From: Granulosicoccus sp045110515 | GTDB taxonomy: Bacteria > Pseudomonadota > Gammaproteobacteria > Granulosicoccales > Granulosicoccaceae | Assembly: GCA_045110515.1 (NCBI GenBank) | Contig: JBGCGD010000057.1 | Coordinates: forward strand, 1 to 64,000 | Direction: 5' to 3' | DNA: 64,000 nucleotides | Shown: one piece after another, positions 27,146 to 35,210 of the stretch | Layout: the number at the start of each line of letters is the position of its first letter | How positions within the stretch are numbered: the first letter of the stretch is position 1 | Program-made: the position numbers and the translations under genes | Notes under the pieces: generated by a model | What the model saw: only the letters and a program-made list of their open reading frames with translations | Databases searched by the model: none | Told to the model about the DNA's origin: nothing

Positions 27146-27655
27146 ATGAGCTTATCTTCTCCCTATTCACGTGTCATGCTTTGGCTGGGCGCTTTGTTAT
27201 CCGTAATCGGTCTGATGAGCTACGGAATTTACGCCGAGCGTGTGTTGTATCTCGATCCTTGCCCTTTGTGTATCACACAGCGAATGTTCTATGTCGGCAT
27301 TGGATTGTTTACCTTCATCGGTCTGTGCACGATGAAAATATACGCACTTCAGCGTTTTTGCGCCGCGCTTATGGCTTTGTGTGCGATAGGCGGTATTGGT
27401 ACCGCGGGTCGTCAAGTTTGGTTACAGCACCTACCTAAAGATCAGGTGCCCGAGTGCGGTCCAGGCTTACAGTACTGGTTAGAGAACGAACCTTGGTTAC
27501 AGACACTCTCTTTGCTATTTAAAGGTGATGGAAATTGTGCTGAAGTTGTTTGGACGTTTCTGGGTTTTAGTATGGGCGAATGGTCATTGGCGTGGTTTGT
27601 CGTGTTGTTGCTGGTGGCTTTAACGTTGCTCTTTAAACGCCATCAGTCTGCGTAG
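27146..27655 (+). CDS. dsbB: disulfide bond formation protein DsbB
   Basis: Inner-membrane quinone reductase that reoxidises DsbA. With the ATG at 27146 it has 169 residues and four helices. The first periplasmic loop has the redox pair in DPCPLC. The second loop has Cys in VPECGPG and in GDGNCAEV, the expected second pair. The frame stays open upstream to 26987, but that would overlap the divergent gene's start and has no DsbB similarity. No dsbA is nearby. Confidence 0.93.
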   Translation: MSLSSPYSRVMLWLGALLSVIGLMSYGIYAERVLYLDPCPLCITQRMFYVGIGLFTFIGLCTMKIYALQRFCAALMALCAIGGIGTAGRQVWLQHLPKDQVPECGPGLQYWLENEPWLQTLSLLFKGDGNCAEVVWTFLGFSMGEWSLAWFVVLLLVALTLLFKRHQSA

Positions 27656-27683
27656 TTTCTCGTCGAAAAACAGCTTTAAAGCA

Positions 27684-27710
27684 GAGGGCTGCTGATTGAT
27701 CAGCCCCCTC
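27684..27710. terminator. hairpin between convergent dsbB and xylanase genes
   Basis: The sequence around 27684-27710 folds as GAGGG and GCTGA arms around a four-base loop, with a small internal bulge. It lies midway between two convergent stops, so a terminator role is likely, but there is no clear T-tract on either strand. Confidence 0.4.
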
Positions 27711-27727
27711 CTTGAGTTATGCTGCCC

Positions 27728-29701
27728 TTAGTTCTCACTGAGTCTACGCTGCAAAGCTTCATAGGCCGGTTTGATTTGATACCGATCATCCATTATCAGT
27801 GGACGGTATTCGCTTCTCCATGAGTACATATCCGTAAAGCCCCAGATTTGAAACGCCTTACATCGGGGTTGCTCTAAGCATAGTGATAAGACTTCCGCAT
27901 ATACCGTGGCTTGCTGTTCTTCGGTTTGTCCGTCACGGATAGAAACATCAAGTTCTGTGATGTAGATGTCCAGGTCCATATCGGCAATGGTTTGGAAATT
28001 TGCTGCCACTTCATCGTAACGATCAAAGTCCGAGTCTAGGTGCATTTGAAACCCGACGCCATCAACAGGTGTGTTGGCATCCTTTAATGATTGCATTAAG
28101 GCCATTAGGCCATCGGCTTTCGGGCCTGCAAAGCTGACGTCATAGTCGTTGTAAAGCAAGGTGGCGTTTGGAGCGGATGCTCGTGCTTGCCTGAAGGCGG
28201 TATCTATAAATTCAGCACCCATGGCCTCAAACCAAATGGAGCTGCGGAAACTACCGTCTTCTTCCAACGCCTCGTTTACAACGTCCCAAATAGGAATATC
28301 GTTGCCGTATCTCGTCAGAACCCGATCAATGAATTCGCGCATGTGAATCTCGCGTTCAGCTGGCTCTGTTCGTTGAATCCAAGCAGGAAGCTGTCTATGC
28401 CAGACTAGTGTATGGCCGTGAACTGCTTGACGACGCGCTTTAGCATGGGCCACCAGGTTATCTGCCTCTGCCCAGCGATACTTGCCAGGTAGTGGATTTA
28501 AACGATCCCACTTAAGCGAGTTTTCGGTTGTTACCAAATTAAATTCTTCTGCAGCGATATCGGCATAAACTGCACCGTCTGGCTGCTCATAAAACTTTAG
28601 AAGGGCGGCATAGCCAAATAGCAAGTCACGAGCTGCCGCCAGTTCACGCAGTCTGGCACCAGGCCTGTCGAATGCGCTTTGCCCAAGGACCTCGATGCTC
28701 ACCGTATTACGTCCCGTCAAAGAGCGATCAAATTGATCGTATGCAATAAGTTCTAAGTTGATGTTTTCAGCAACCCGTGGCGTGAATCTGAGGATGGTGA
28801 CTTTTGGATCATCAAAGTGCGGCGTGATAGTTGACCCAGTTGGAGGGTTGTTTATCTCGAGTGTGGGTATAGATCCATTTTGATCATCAGCTTTTATGTA
28901 CAAGACAACTGGATCGTTAACACGAACGGTTGCTGGCCGGATCAGATTCACCACAGGAGGTAGATTGGTAATTGTCGAAGGATCACTGGGCATAGAAACC
29001 TTAATGCGTACCGTGCGTTCGGTTCGGTAAAAAGGCTCTATCGGGTCGGTTGCCGTTATCGTAAATTCCCGAATACCGACATCCGGTTCCAGCGGGTTCC
29101 AAATCAACGAGCGAGTTCCATCTAAATTATCAACGTACTGCGCGCCGCTAGGAATTTCTTGCGGAAACAGTCCCGGAATTCCACCGTCCAGATCGAGTGG
29201 CTTGAGCACGAGAGTCATAGTTTGACCTGCAAGAACTTCTACATCGTTCAGGTTCTCGAAATAGGGCGGTGAATTGGTGCTGGTATCGATGTGGTCGGGT
29301 GTATAGAACACCGGAGGCAGAGGGCCTGTGGCAAATTCTTCATCAGTGATAATGCCGAACGTATCGATCAAATCGCCCGCTGGATTTCTAACGAGAAAAA
29401 ATTCTCTGACAGTGCTAACAGGTCCCGTTGCACGCACGGGTTCGCTGTCCTCTCCTGGAGCTCCAGTGAGCGGCGGTGAAGGTAATTCAGCCAACACTCG
29501 GTTTGGCCGAATAGTGGTCGAACCGGCCCCGCCGACAAGGTCGTCGGAATTTGAATCGGTATTGCCATCATCTGTGGAGTCGTCGCTACCAGGTGCATCG
29601 TTTGCTGGAGGTGCGGACGTTGATGAGCCTCCGCCACATGCTGATAAACCAACGACAGCAAACAACAGCGCTGCAGTTCGTAAATTTGACCATTTTTCCA
29701 T
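27728..29701 (-). CDS. GH10 endo-1,4-beta-xylanase lipoprotein
   Basis: Secreted xylan-cleaving enzyme of 657 residues. ATG 29701 gives a lipoprotein signal peptide with lipobox LSAC. A longer frame to 29815 would bury that signal. A low-complexity Asp/Ser/Gly linker follows, then one or two Ig/cadherin-like modules (including the segment RPATVRVNDPVVLYIKADD), then the GH10 domain (about 340-655). The acid/base Glu is E477 (WDVVNEAL) and the nucleophile is E583 (ITELDVS). No other carbohydrate-active gene is adjacent. A CRP-like box lies upstream at 29890-29905. Confidence 0.92.
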   Translation of the reverse strand: MEKWSNLRTAALLFAVVGLSACGGGSSTSAPPANDAPGSDDSTDDGNTDSNSDDLVGGAGSTTIRPNRVLAELPSPPLTGAPGEDSEPVRATGPVSTVREFFLVRNPAGDLIDTFGIITDEEFATGPLPPVFYTPDHIDTSTNSPPYFENLNDVEVLAGQTMTLVLKPLDLDGGIPGLFPQEIPSGAQYVDNLDGTRSLIWNPLEPDVGIREFTITATDPIEPFYRTERTVRIKVSMPSDPSTITNLPPVVNLIRPATVRVNDPVVLYIKADDQNGSIPTLEINNPPTGSTITPHFDDPKVTILRFTPRVAENINLELIAYDQFDRSLTGRNTVSIEVLGQSAFDRPGARLRELAAARDLLFGYAALLKFYEQPDGAVYADIAAEEFNLVTTENSLKWDRLNPLPGKYRWAEADNLVAHAKARRQAVHGHTLVWHRQLPAWIQRTEPAEREIHMREFIDRVLTRYGNDIPIWDVVNEALEEDGSFRSSIWFEAMGAEFIDTAFRQARASAPNATLLYNDYDVSFAGPKADGLMALMQSLKDANTPVDGVGFQMHLDSDFDRYDEVAANFQTIADMDLDIYITELDVSIRDGQTEEQQATVYAEVLSLCLEQPRCKAFQIWGFTDMYSWRSEYRPLIMDDRYQIKPAYEALQRRLSEN

Positions 29702-29849
29702 AGTTTTTTTGTCGTTCTTTCTGATTGAAACCAGACGTAAAAATGAAGGTTCTACGTAGCCTAAGGTCACTACGCTATTTAGTTTGCTAACGATTCTGCA
29801 TAAGTGTCCCAACACTTTTCGAATCGGTCGTGCTTGTTAAATTAGTGTG

Positions 29850-29869
29850 ATCGGATCGCTATATCCGAT
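29850..29869. promoter_or_regulatory. 7-bp dyad upstream of the xylanase gene
   Basis: ATCGGAT at 29850-29856 and ATCCGAT at 29863-29869 are perfect inverted arms separated by six bases. It lies about 150 bases upstream of the xylanase start, next to a CRP-like box. An operator is possible; the binding protein is unknown. Confidence 0.35.
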
Positions 29870-29889
29870 GGGGATTACCACACGAAATA

Positions 29890-29905
29890 TGTGATGAAAA
29901 TCACA
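29890..29905. promoter_or_regulatory. CRP-like binding site upstream of the xylanase gene
   Basis: TGTGATGAAAATCACA fits the CRP half-site pattern TGTGA-N6-TCACA exactly. It lies 189 bases upstream of the xylanase ATG and downstream of the end of the DUF3750 gene, so the xylanase is the only sensible target. Catabolite control of a polysaccharide hydrolase would be expected. Confidence 0.5.
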
Positions 29906-29962
29906 GTCCGTTTCGTCTTAGGCTTGGCCGATGTCGAATGCTCAAATGCTCAAATGCAAAAA

Positions 29963-30769
29963 TTAGTGCAGCTTAGCGTCGGAAGAGTAATGATCAAAGG
30001 ATTTCATGTCAGAAAAACCCACTCGTCCTACACCGGGTAATTTTAGGGCGGGAGGGGAGAGATCGATACCGACTGTCAGCCCGAGGAAATTTATTTCGAT
30101 TCCCTCCTCCAAAGCGACAAGCAAACCGGCGTAGCCTCTGGCTGAGATTTGGAAACCTGTGCCGCTAGGCGTGCGAGCGACAACGCCATTGTCAGGCAAA
30201 TAGTCTTTGCCAATTGCATTGCTGGGTAGTTCTAAACTTAGCTCTGGAATTTTCCGCGAAATATGGGCCGTGAAGGTATTGCTGTTAGGGCCTGGCCAGA
30301 TGGTGTAGCTGTCTGTATGCGGATAGTCTTGTGCAACAGCGTGAAGCTTGTCGATCAGGGCATCCAGTGACTGATCTCCTCGAATCTCACGAAGCAGGGT
30401 CGGAAATTGACCGAACCACATAGCATCCGGTGTGCCCGGTCGAATTCGAACAGCATCTCCACCCCAACGTACCCGATACCCAATAACCTCCAAACGGGTG
30501 TAATGTTTTTCGTCATGGCGTTTGGTGGCAATCCACGTATGAACGCCAATGGCCCCTCGCCACCGGGCAGCTCTGGCGGCGTAAACCTGTATGACCGCTT
30601 CATTCGATGATGCGTCGGGCGCCTGGTTTGTGCTGCTGTGACGAGAGAAGCCTCGAAACCCGGCGTTGTCATCGAAATAGTAAACGGCGAGCATGCTGCC
30701 CACTGGCAGAAAGAAAACCACCAGAATTGCTGCCAAGGCGGTGAGCACGCTGCGCCATCGAAATTTCAT
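29963..30769 (-). CDS. DUF3750 domain-containing protein
   Basis: Membrane-anchored protein of 268 residues matching the DUF3750 family as I recognise it. One N-terminal helix (VLTALAAILVVFFLPVGSML) is followed by a soluble domain with WRGAIGVHTWIATK, GYRVRWGG and YTIWPGPNSNTFTAHI. ATG 30769 is preferred over the TTG at 30784. The biochemical role is unknown. It is divergent from the SDR gene at 30872. Confidence 0.82.
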   Translation of the reverse strand: MKFRWRSVLTALAAILVVFFLPVGSMLAVYYFDDNAGFRGFSRHSSTNQAPDASSNEAVIQVYAARAARWRGAIGVHTWIATKRHDEKHYTRLEVIGYRVRWGGDAVRIRPGTPDAMWFGQFPTLLREIRGDQSLDALIDKLHAVAQDYPHTDSYTIWPGPNSNTFTAHISRKIPELSLELPSNAIGKDYLPDNGVVARTPSGTGFQISARGYAGLLVALEEGIEINFLGLTVGIDLSPPALKLPGVGRVGFSDMKSFDHYSSDAKLH

Positions 30770-30871
30770 AGTGTTTGGTTGCAAGATCTAGCTTTTTGTT
30801 CCCTGTCCGTCATGACTAATTCATACGGGTGAACTTGGCAATTAGGTGCACCTTCGGGTAGTCTCGCTCGC

Positions 30872-31609
30872 ATGAATAAAAGATTGAGTGGGAAGCTTGC
30901 GCTGGTGACAGCCGCAGCTCAAGGAATCGGTGAGGCGACATCAAGAGCCTTTGCAGCCGAAGGTGCTACTGTCATAGCGACCGATATCAACGCGCAGGCG
31001 CTTGATAAGTTTGACGGCGTGAAGGGTATTCAGCCAGTCGTGTTGGATGTGACTGATCAAGCTGCGATCTCTGCATTGGTGAGCTCCCATGACCCGTTCG
31101 ACATTCTTTTTAATTGTGCCGGTTTCGTGCATCATGGCTCGGTGCTGGATTGCACCAACGAAGAATGGGATATGGCGTTTGATTTGAACGTCAAGTCCAT
31201 GTTCTCGATGAGTAAAGCGGTACTGCCTGGAATGCTAGAACGACAAAGCGGATCCATCATTAATATCTCATCGATTGCGGCGCATAAAGGCCTGGTAAAC
31301 CGCTTCGCATACGGAGCGACAAAAGCGGCGGTTGTCGGGCTTACCCGCTCAATTGCTATGGATTACGTGGCAAACGGTATTCGATGCAACGCTATTGCAC
31401 CTGGTACCGTGCAATCACCATCATTAGAATCGCGTATTGCTGCATTTGATGATCCGGTAGCCGCTAGAAAACAGTTTATTGCCCGTCAGCCAATGGGCCG
31501 AATCGGCACTGCAGAAGAAATTGCACACATGGCCGTGTATCTTGCCAGCGATGAGTCTATTTTTACTACAGGCACAGTTATGAAAATAGATGGAGGAATG
31601 AGCATATGA
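30872..31609 (+). CDS. SDR dehydrogenase, 2-keto-3-deoxy-sugar-acid (KDF/L-KDP) type
   Basis: Short-chain dehydrogenase of 245 residues, very close to the DHRS6/BDH2 family that includes bacterial 2-keto-3-deoxy-L-fuconate dehydrogenase. The NAD site is TAAAQGIGEA. The segment LFNCAGFVHHGSVLDC is the family hallmark. The catalytic Ser (NISSIAA) and YxxxK (YGATK) are intact. It overlaps the FAH gene by four bases (ATGA), so the two are translationally coupled. Together they should oxidise a 2-keto-3-deoxy acid at C4 and then hydrolyse the diketo product. Whether the substrate is a deoxyhexonate or a pentonate is open. Confidence 0.85.
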   Translation: MNKRLSGKLALVTAAAQGIGEATSRAFAAEGATVIATDINAQALDKFDGVKGIQPVVLDVTDQAAISALVSSHDPFDILFNCAGFVHHGSVLDCTNEEWDMAFDLNVKSMFSMSKAVLPGMLERQSGSIINISSIAAHKGLVNRFAYGATKAAVVGLTRSIAMDYVANGIRCNAIAPGTVQSPSLESRIAAFDDPVAARKQFIARQPMGRIGTAEEIAHMAVYLASDESIFTTGTVMKIDGGMSI

Positions 31610-32460
31610 AATTATTGCGGTTCGGTGACGCAGGCTGTGAAAAACCGGGAATGCTGGATAAAAACGGTGTAATTCGCGATTTGTCCGCACATATTGATGA
31701 TATTGGGCCAGCTCAATTAGAAGATGCCACGATAGCCAGGCTTGCAGCTCTGGATCACCATAGTCTTCCGGAAGTGGATGCTGATGTCAGACGGGGACCA
31801 CCAGTAAGTAATATTCGAAAGGTGGTTGCTATCGGACTCAATTACAGTGACCATGCGGCAGAATCTGGAATGCCGATTCCCGAAGAACCGGTTGTTTTCA
31901 TGAAAGCAGACACCTCGGTTGCTGGTCCGAACGATAACGTCATCATGCCCGTGCACAGTACAAAGCTGGATTGGGAAGTTGAGTTGGGCGTCATTATTGG
32001 CAAAACCACCCATTACGTTGGAGAACAAGAAGCGCTTAGCCATGTTGCTGGTTATTGTGTGGTCAATGACATTTCTGAGCGTGCGTTTCAGCTTGAGAGC
32101 ACCGGACAATGGGTTAAAGGCAAGAGCCACGACAGCTTTTGCCCAATAGGCCCCGTGCTTACAACCCGAGATGAAATTCCCGATCCGCAGACTCTGGACT
32201 TGTGGTTGTCTGTCGACGGTGAGCGAGTACAGACAGGATCAACGTCGCTGATGATTTTCAGCGTTGCTCACATTATCAGCTACCTGAGTCAGTTCATGAC
32301 GCTTAGGGCCGGAGATCTGGTGATCACGGGTACACCTCCTGGTGTAGGTGCTGGTTTCAAACCACCCAGGTACTTATCCGTTGGTCAAACAATGGAATTA
32401 GGTATAGAGGGCTTAGGTGAGATCTCACAGACCGTGGTAAAGCACGCCTCCCAAGTCTGA
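31606..32460 (+). CDS. FAH-family 2,4-diketo-3-deoxy acid hydrolase
   Basis: Fumarylacetoacetate hydrolase-fold enzyme of 284 residues. Metal and substrate residues lie in IGLNYSDHAAESG, LDWEVELGVIIG and VNDISERAFQ. GKSHDSFCPIGPVL and VITGTPPGVGAG are typical of the subgroup that cleaves 2,4-diketo-3-deoxy-L-fuconate or -pentonate to pyruvate plus a 2-hydroxy acid. Coupling to the SDR gene supports this over ureidoglycolate lyase, an annotation this family often receives. Confidence 0.85.
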   Translation: MKLLRFGDAGCEKPGMLDKNGVIRDLSAHIDDIGPAQLEDATIARLAALDHHSLPEVDADVRRGPPVSNIRKVVAIGLNYSDHAAESGMPIPEEPVVFMKADTSVAGPNDNVIMPVHSTKLDWEVELGVIIGKTTHYVGEQEALSHVAGYCVVNDISERAFQLESTGQWVKGKSHDSFCPIGPVLTTRDEIPDPQTLDLWLSVDGERVQTGSTSLMIFSVAHIISYLSQFMTLRAGDLVITGTPPGVGAGFKPPRYLSVGQTMELGIEGLGEISQTVVKHASQV

Positions 32461-32513
32461 TTCCGTGCGCCTTCGACATAGCCTGCATTTAGTTACACCG
32501 GTCTAATACGCGA

Positions 32514-34250
32514 ATGGACAATAAAAAATCGACTCGCAAGCTTCGTAGTTCTGAATGGTTCGGCCGGCAGGACAAGGATGGTTTCGCGTACCGGAGTTGG
32601 ATGAAGAACCAAGGGCTTCCGCATCATATGTTTGATGGAAGGCCGGTCATCGGTATCTGCAACACGTGGTCTGAACTAACTCCTTGCAATGCTCACCTGC
32701 GCGATATCGCCGAACGCGTAAAGCGCGGCGTGTATGAAATGGGTGGTTTTCCGGTGGAATTTCCGGTTATGTCGCTGGGCGAAACCTTGTTAAGGCCGAC
32801 CGCCATGCTCTTTCGTAACCTGGCTAGCATGGATGTAGAGGAATCGATACGTGGAAATCCTCTAGATGCTGTCGTGTTGCTCGTTGGCTGCGATAAGACG
32901 ACGCCCTCTCTGATGATGGGGGCCGCTAGTTGCGATCTTCCGACGCTGGTTGTATCGGGTGGGCCTATGCTCAATGGTCGATTCCGCAATGAGCGAATTG
33001 GTTCGGGCACACACGTGTGGAAGTTTGATGCCATGGTCAAGGCCGGTGAGTTGAGTACTGAAGAATTCATGGAAACCGAGGCGTGTATGAGCCGGTCCGT
33101 GGGTCATTGCATGACCATGGGCACCGCTTCAACCATGGCTTGTATGGTCGAGGCGCTCGGTATGGGAATGCCTGGCAATGCTGCCATACCAGCGGCAGAT
33201 TCGCGGCGTATGGCGCTGGCCCATATGGCCGGTCGGCGAATTGTTGAGATGGTTTCTGAAGATCTGACACCATCTAAAATCCTCACGCGTGAAGCCTTTG
33301 AGAATGCGATACGGGCTAACGGTGCAATAGGGGGGTCAACCAACGCGGTCATCCATCTATTAGCTTTGGCGGGTCGATTGGGTGTTGAACATTCGCTGGA
33401 CGATTGGGATCAGATGGGGCGCGATGTACCGTGCCTGGTAAACCTAATGCCTTCGGGCGATTACCTCATGGAAGATTTCTATTATGCCGGAGGGCTTCCC
33501 GCCGTGCTGCGAAAGCTTGGCGATGCAGGAATGCTCCATAAAGACACGCTCACGGTTAACGGAAAATCACATTGGGAAAACGTTCAGGCTGCTGACGTCT
33601 ATGATGACAACGTCATATTCCCGACTGAGAAACCGTTTAAAGAGGCAGGTGGCATCGTCGTTCTCCGGGGAAACCTTGCGCCGGACGGAGCTGTCTTGAA
33701 GCCCTCTGCAGCCAGCCCCGAGCTTATGCAGCACACTGGCAGGGCGGTTGTTTTTGAAGATATAGACGACTACAAAGCCCGCATAGATTCCGACGACTTG
33801 GATGTTGACGCAAGCTGTGTTTTGGTACTAAAAAATTGTGGCCCACGTGGCTATCCGGGTATGGCTGAGGTAGGGAATATGGCCTTGCCCGCAAAAATAC
33901 TAAAAACTGGCGTCACGGATATGGTCCGTGTGTCAGATGCCCGTATGAGTGGCACGGCTTACGGTACTGTCGTCTTGCACGCTTGCCCGGAAGCCGCTGT
34001 TGGTGGACCTCTCGCCTTCATACACAATGGCGATATGATTACCTTAGACGTTGCGACACGAGAATTGTCGGTTGATGTTGATGAGCAGGAATTTGAGGCT
34101 CGCCGACAAAAATGGAAGCCGATTCATCCGCAGGCTACTCGCGGTTACGTAAAAATGTATCAAGAGACGGTCATGCAGGCCAATGAGGGAGCGGATTTGG
34201 ATTTCCTGCGCGGTGGTAGTGGTGCTCCTGTTCCACGTGACAGTCATTAA
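32514..34250 (+). CDS. IlvD/Edd-family sugar acid dehydratase (L-arabinonate type)
   Basis: Iron-sulfur dehydratase of 578 residues, closely resembling L-arabinonate dehydratase of Rhizobium (segments RSSEWFG, FDGRPVIGICNTWSELTPCN, KNCGPRGYPGMAEVGNM). The 2Fe-2S ligands C58, C126 and C199, the carboxylated Lys K128 in GCDKT, and the active-site Ser in SDARMSGTAYG are present. It should turn an aldonic acid into its 2-keto-3-deoxy form. With the SDR and FAH genes upstream it makes a three-step set. It is not the branched-chain enzyme IlvD. The exact sugar acid is unknown. Confidence 0.88.
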   Translation: MDNKKSTRKLRSSEWFGRQDKDGFAYRSWMKNQGLPHHMFDGRPVIGICNTWSELTPCNAHLRDIAERVKRGVYEMGGFPVEFPVMSLGETLLRPTAMLFRNLASMDVEESIRGNPLDAVVLLVGCDKTTPSLMMGAASCDLPTLVVSGGPMLNGRFRNERIGSGTHVWKFDAMVKAGELSTEEFMETEACMSRSVGHCMTMGTASTMACMVEALGMGMPGNAAIPAADSRRMALAHMAGRRIVEMVSEDLTPSKILTREAFENAIRANGAIGGSTNAVIHLLALAGRLGVEHSLDDWDQMGRDVPCLVNLMPSGDYLMEDFYYAGGLPAVLRKLGDAGMLHKDTLTVNGKSHWENVQAADVYDDNVIFPTEKPFKEAGGIVVLRGNLAPDGAVLKPSAASPELMQHTGRAVVFEDIDDYKARIDSDDLDVDASCVLVLKNCGPRGYPGMAEVGNMALPAKILKTGVTDMVRVSDARMSGTAYGTVVLHACPEAAVGGPLAFIHNGDMITLDVATRELSVDVDEQEFEARRQKWKPIHPQATRGYVKMYQETVMQANEGADLDFLRGGSGAPVPRDSH

Positions 34251-34298
34251 CCGATTCGCTAACGCATCTATTACAACTTTAACGGTGAAACAACTTAA

Positions 34299-35183
34299 AT
34301 GAGCAATAAAGAAAGAGTCGGATTTATTGGGTTAGGGTCGATGGGCGTTGGCATGGCTGCCAATGTTATCGGGGCCGGATATCCGTTAACCATCATGGGC
34401 CACACTCGCCGCGAACCCGTTGAAAGGTTGCTAGCATTAGGCGCTAAAGAGGTCGCAACACCTGCTGAGATGCGTCAGCACTGTGATGTCATTATCTTAT
34501 GCGTCACTACATCCGATGCCGTTGAGGAGATCGTTAAAGGTGATAAGGGGCTGTTGAGCGCAGAAGCCTCTGACAACCCGTTCCTGTTAATAGACTGCGG
34601 TACATCCCGACCAGATTCAACAGTGGCTTTAGGGGCCATGCTTGCAGAAAAAGGCTGTAGCATGATGGATGTACCATTGGGTAAGTCATCAGCCGCTGCT
34701 GAATCTGGCACACTTAATATGATGGCCGGTGGAAGCGAAGAAGATTTCAATCGGGCACAACCCTTGTTGCAAACAATGTCCGAAAACCTATTTCACGTCG
34801 GTGCTTTAGGTATTGGTCACCGCATTAAACTTATCAATAACGGCTTTTCAATGGCTGTTGCATGTTTAGCTGCAGAGGCAATGGCAACTGCTCGTGCAGG
34901 TGGCGTGGACTTAGCGTGGGTGAGAGACGTTATGGTCGCCGGCCCTAACCGCAGTGACTTCTTCGAGTGGATGATGGCATCTGCTGTTGACGGTGATGAA
35001 ACAAAACTGGCATTTGCGTTGAAAAACGGGTTTAAAGACATGGGCTATTTCAACGCGATGGCAGATGAGGTTGGGGTTAATGCATCAATACCGAAAGCAG
35101 CATTTGCCCGAATGGAGCAGGCGGTTAACGATGGCCATGGAGAGGACTACATACCTGCTCTGATGCGACTCATCAATAAATAA
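34299..35183 (+). CDS. beta-hydroxyacid dehydrogenase, YihU (sulfolactaldehyde reductase)-like
   Basis: NAD(P)-dependent reductase of 294 residues in the 3-hydroxyisobutyrate dehydrogenase family. The dinucleotide motif is GFIGLGSMG and the catalytic Lys is K177 in RIKLINN. The substrate loop is DVPLGKSSAAAESGT, not the VSGG form of MmsB and GarR. It resembles the GRTSANA loop of E. coli YihU, and N180, N181 and S184 match YihU's sulfonate-contact residues as I recall them. YihU's Arg is Lys (K129) here. A C3 aldehyde or semialdehyde substrate is likely; sulfolactaldehyde is possible. Confidence 0.75.
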   Translation: MSNKERVGFIGLGSMGVGMAANVIGAGYPLTIMGHTRREPVERLLALGAKEVATPAEMRQHCDVIILCVTTSDAVEEIVKGDKGLLSAEASDNPFLLIDCGTSRPDSTVALGAMLAEKGCSMMDVPLGKSSAAAESGTLNMMAGGSEEDFNRAQPLLQTMSENLFHVGALGIGHRIKLINNGFSMAVACLAAEAMATARAGGVDLAWVRDVMVAGPNRSDFFEWMMASAVDGDETKLAFALKNGFKDMGYFNAMADEVGVNASIPKAAFARMEQAVNDGHGEDYIPALMRLINK

Positions 35184-35210
35184 TCGTAAGCGTTGTTGTT
35201 TTAACATGGC

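Noticed and set aside
29702..29815. Longer xylanase N-terminus
   Set aside because: It would bury the lipoprotein signal peptide that begins at ATG 29701.
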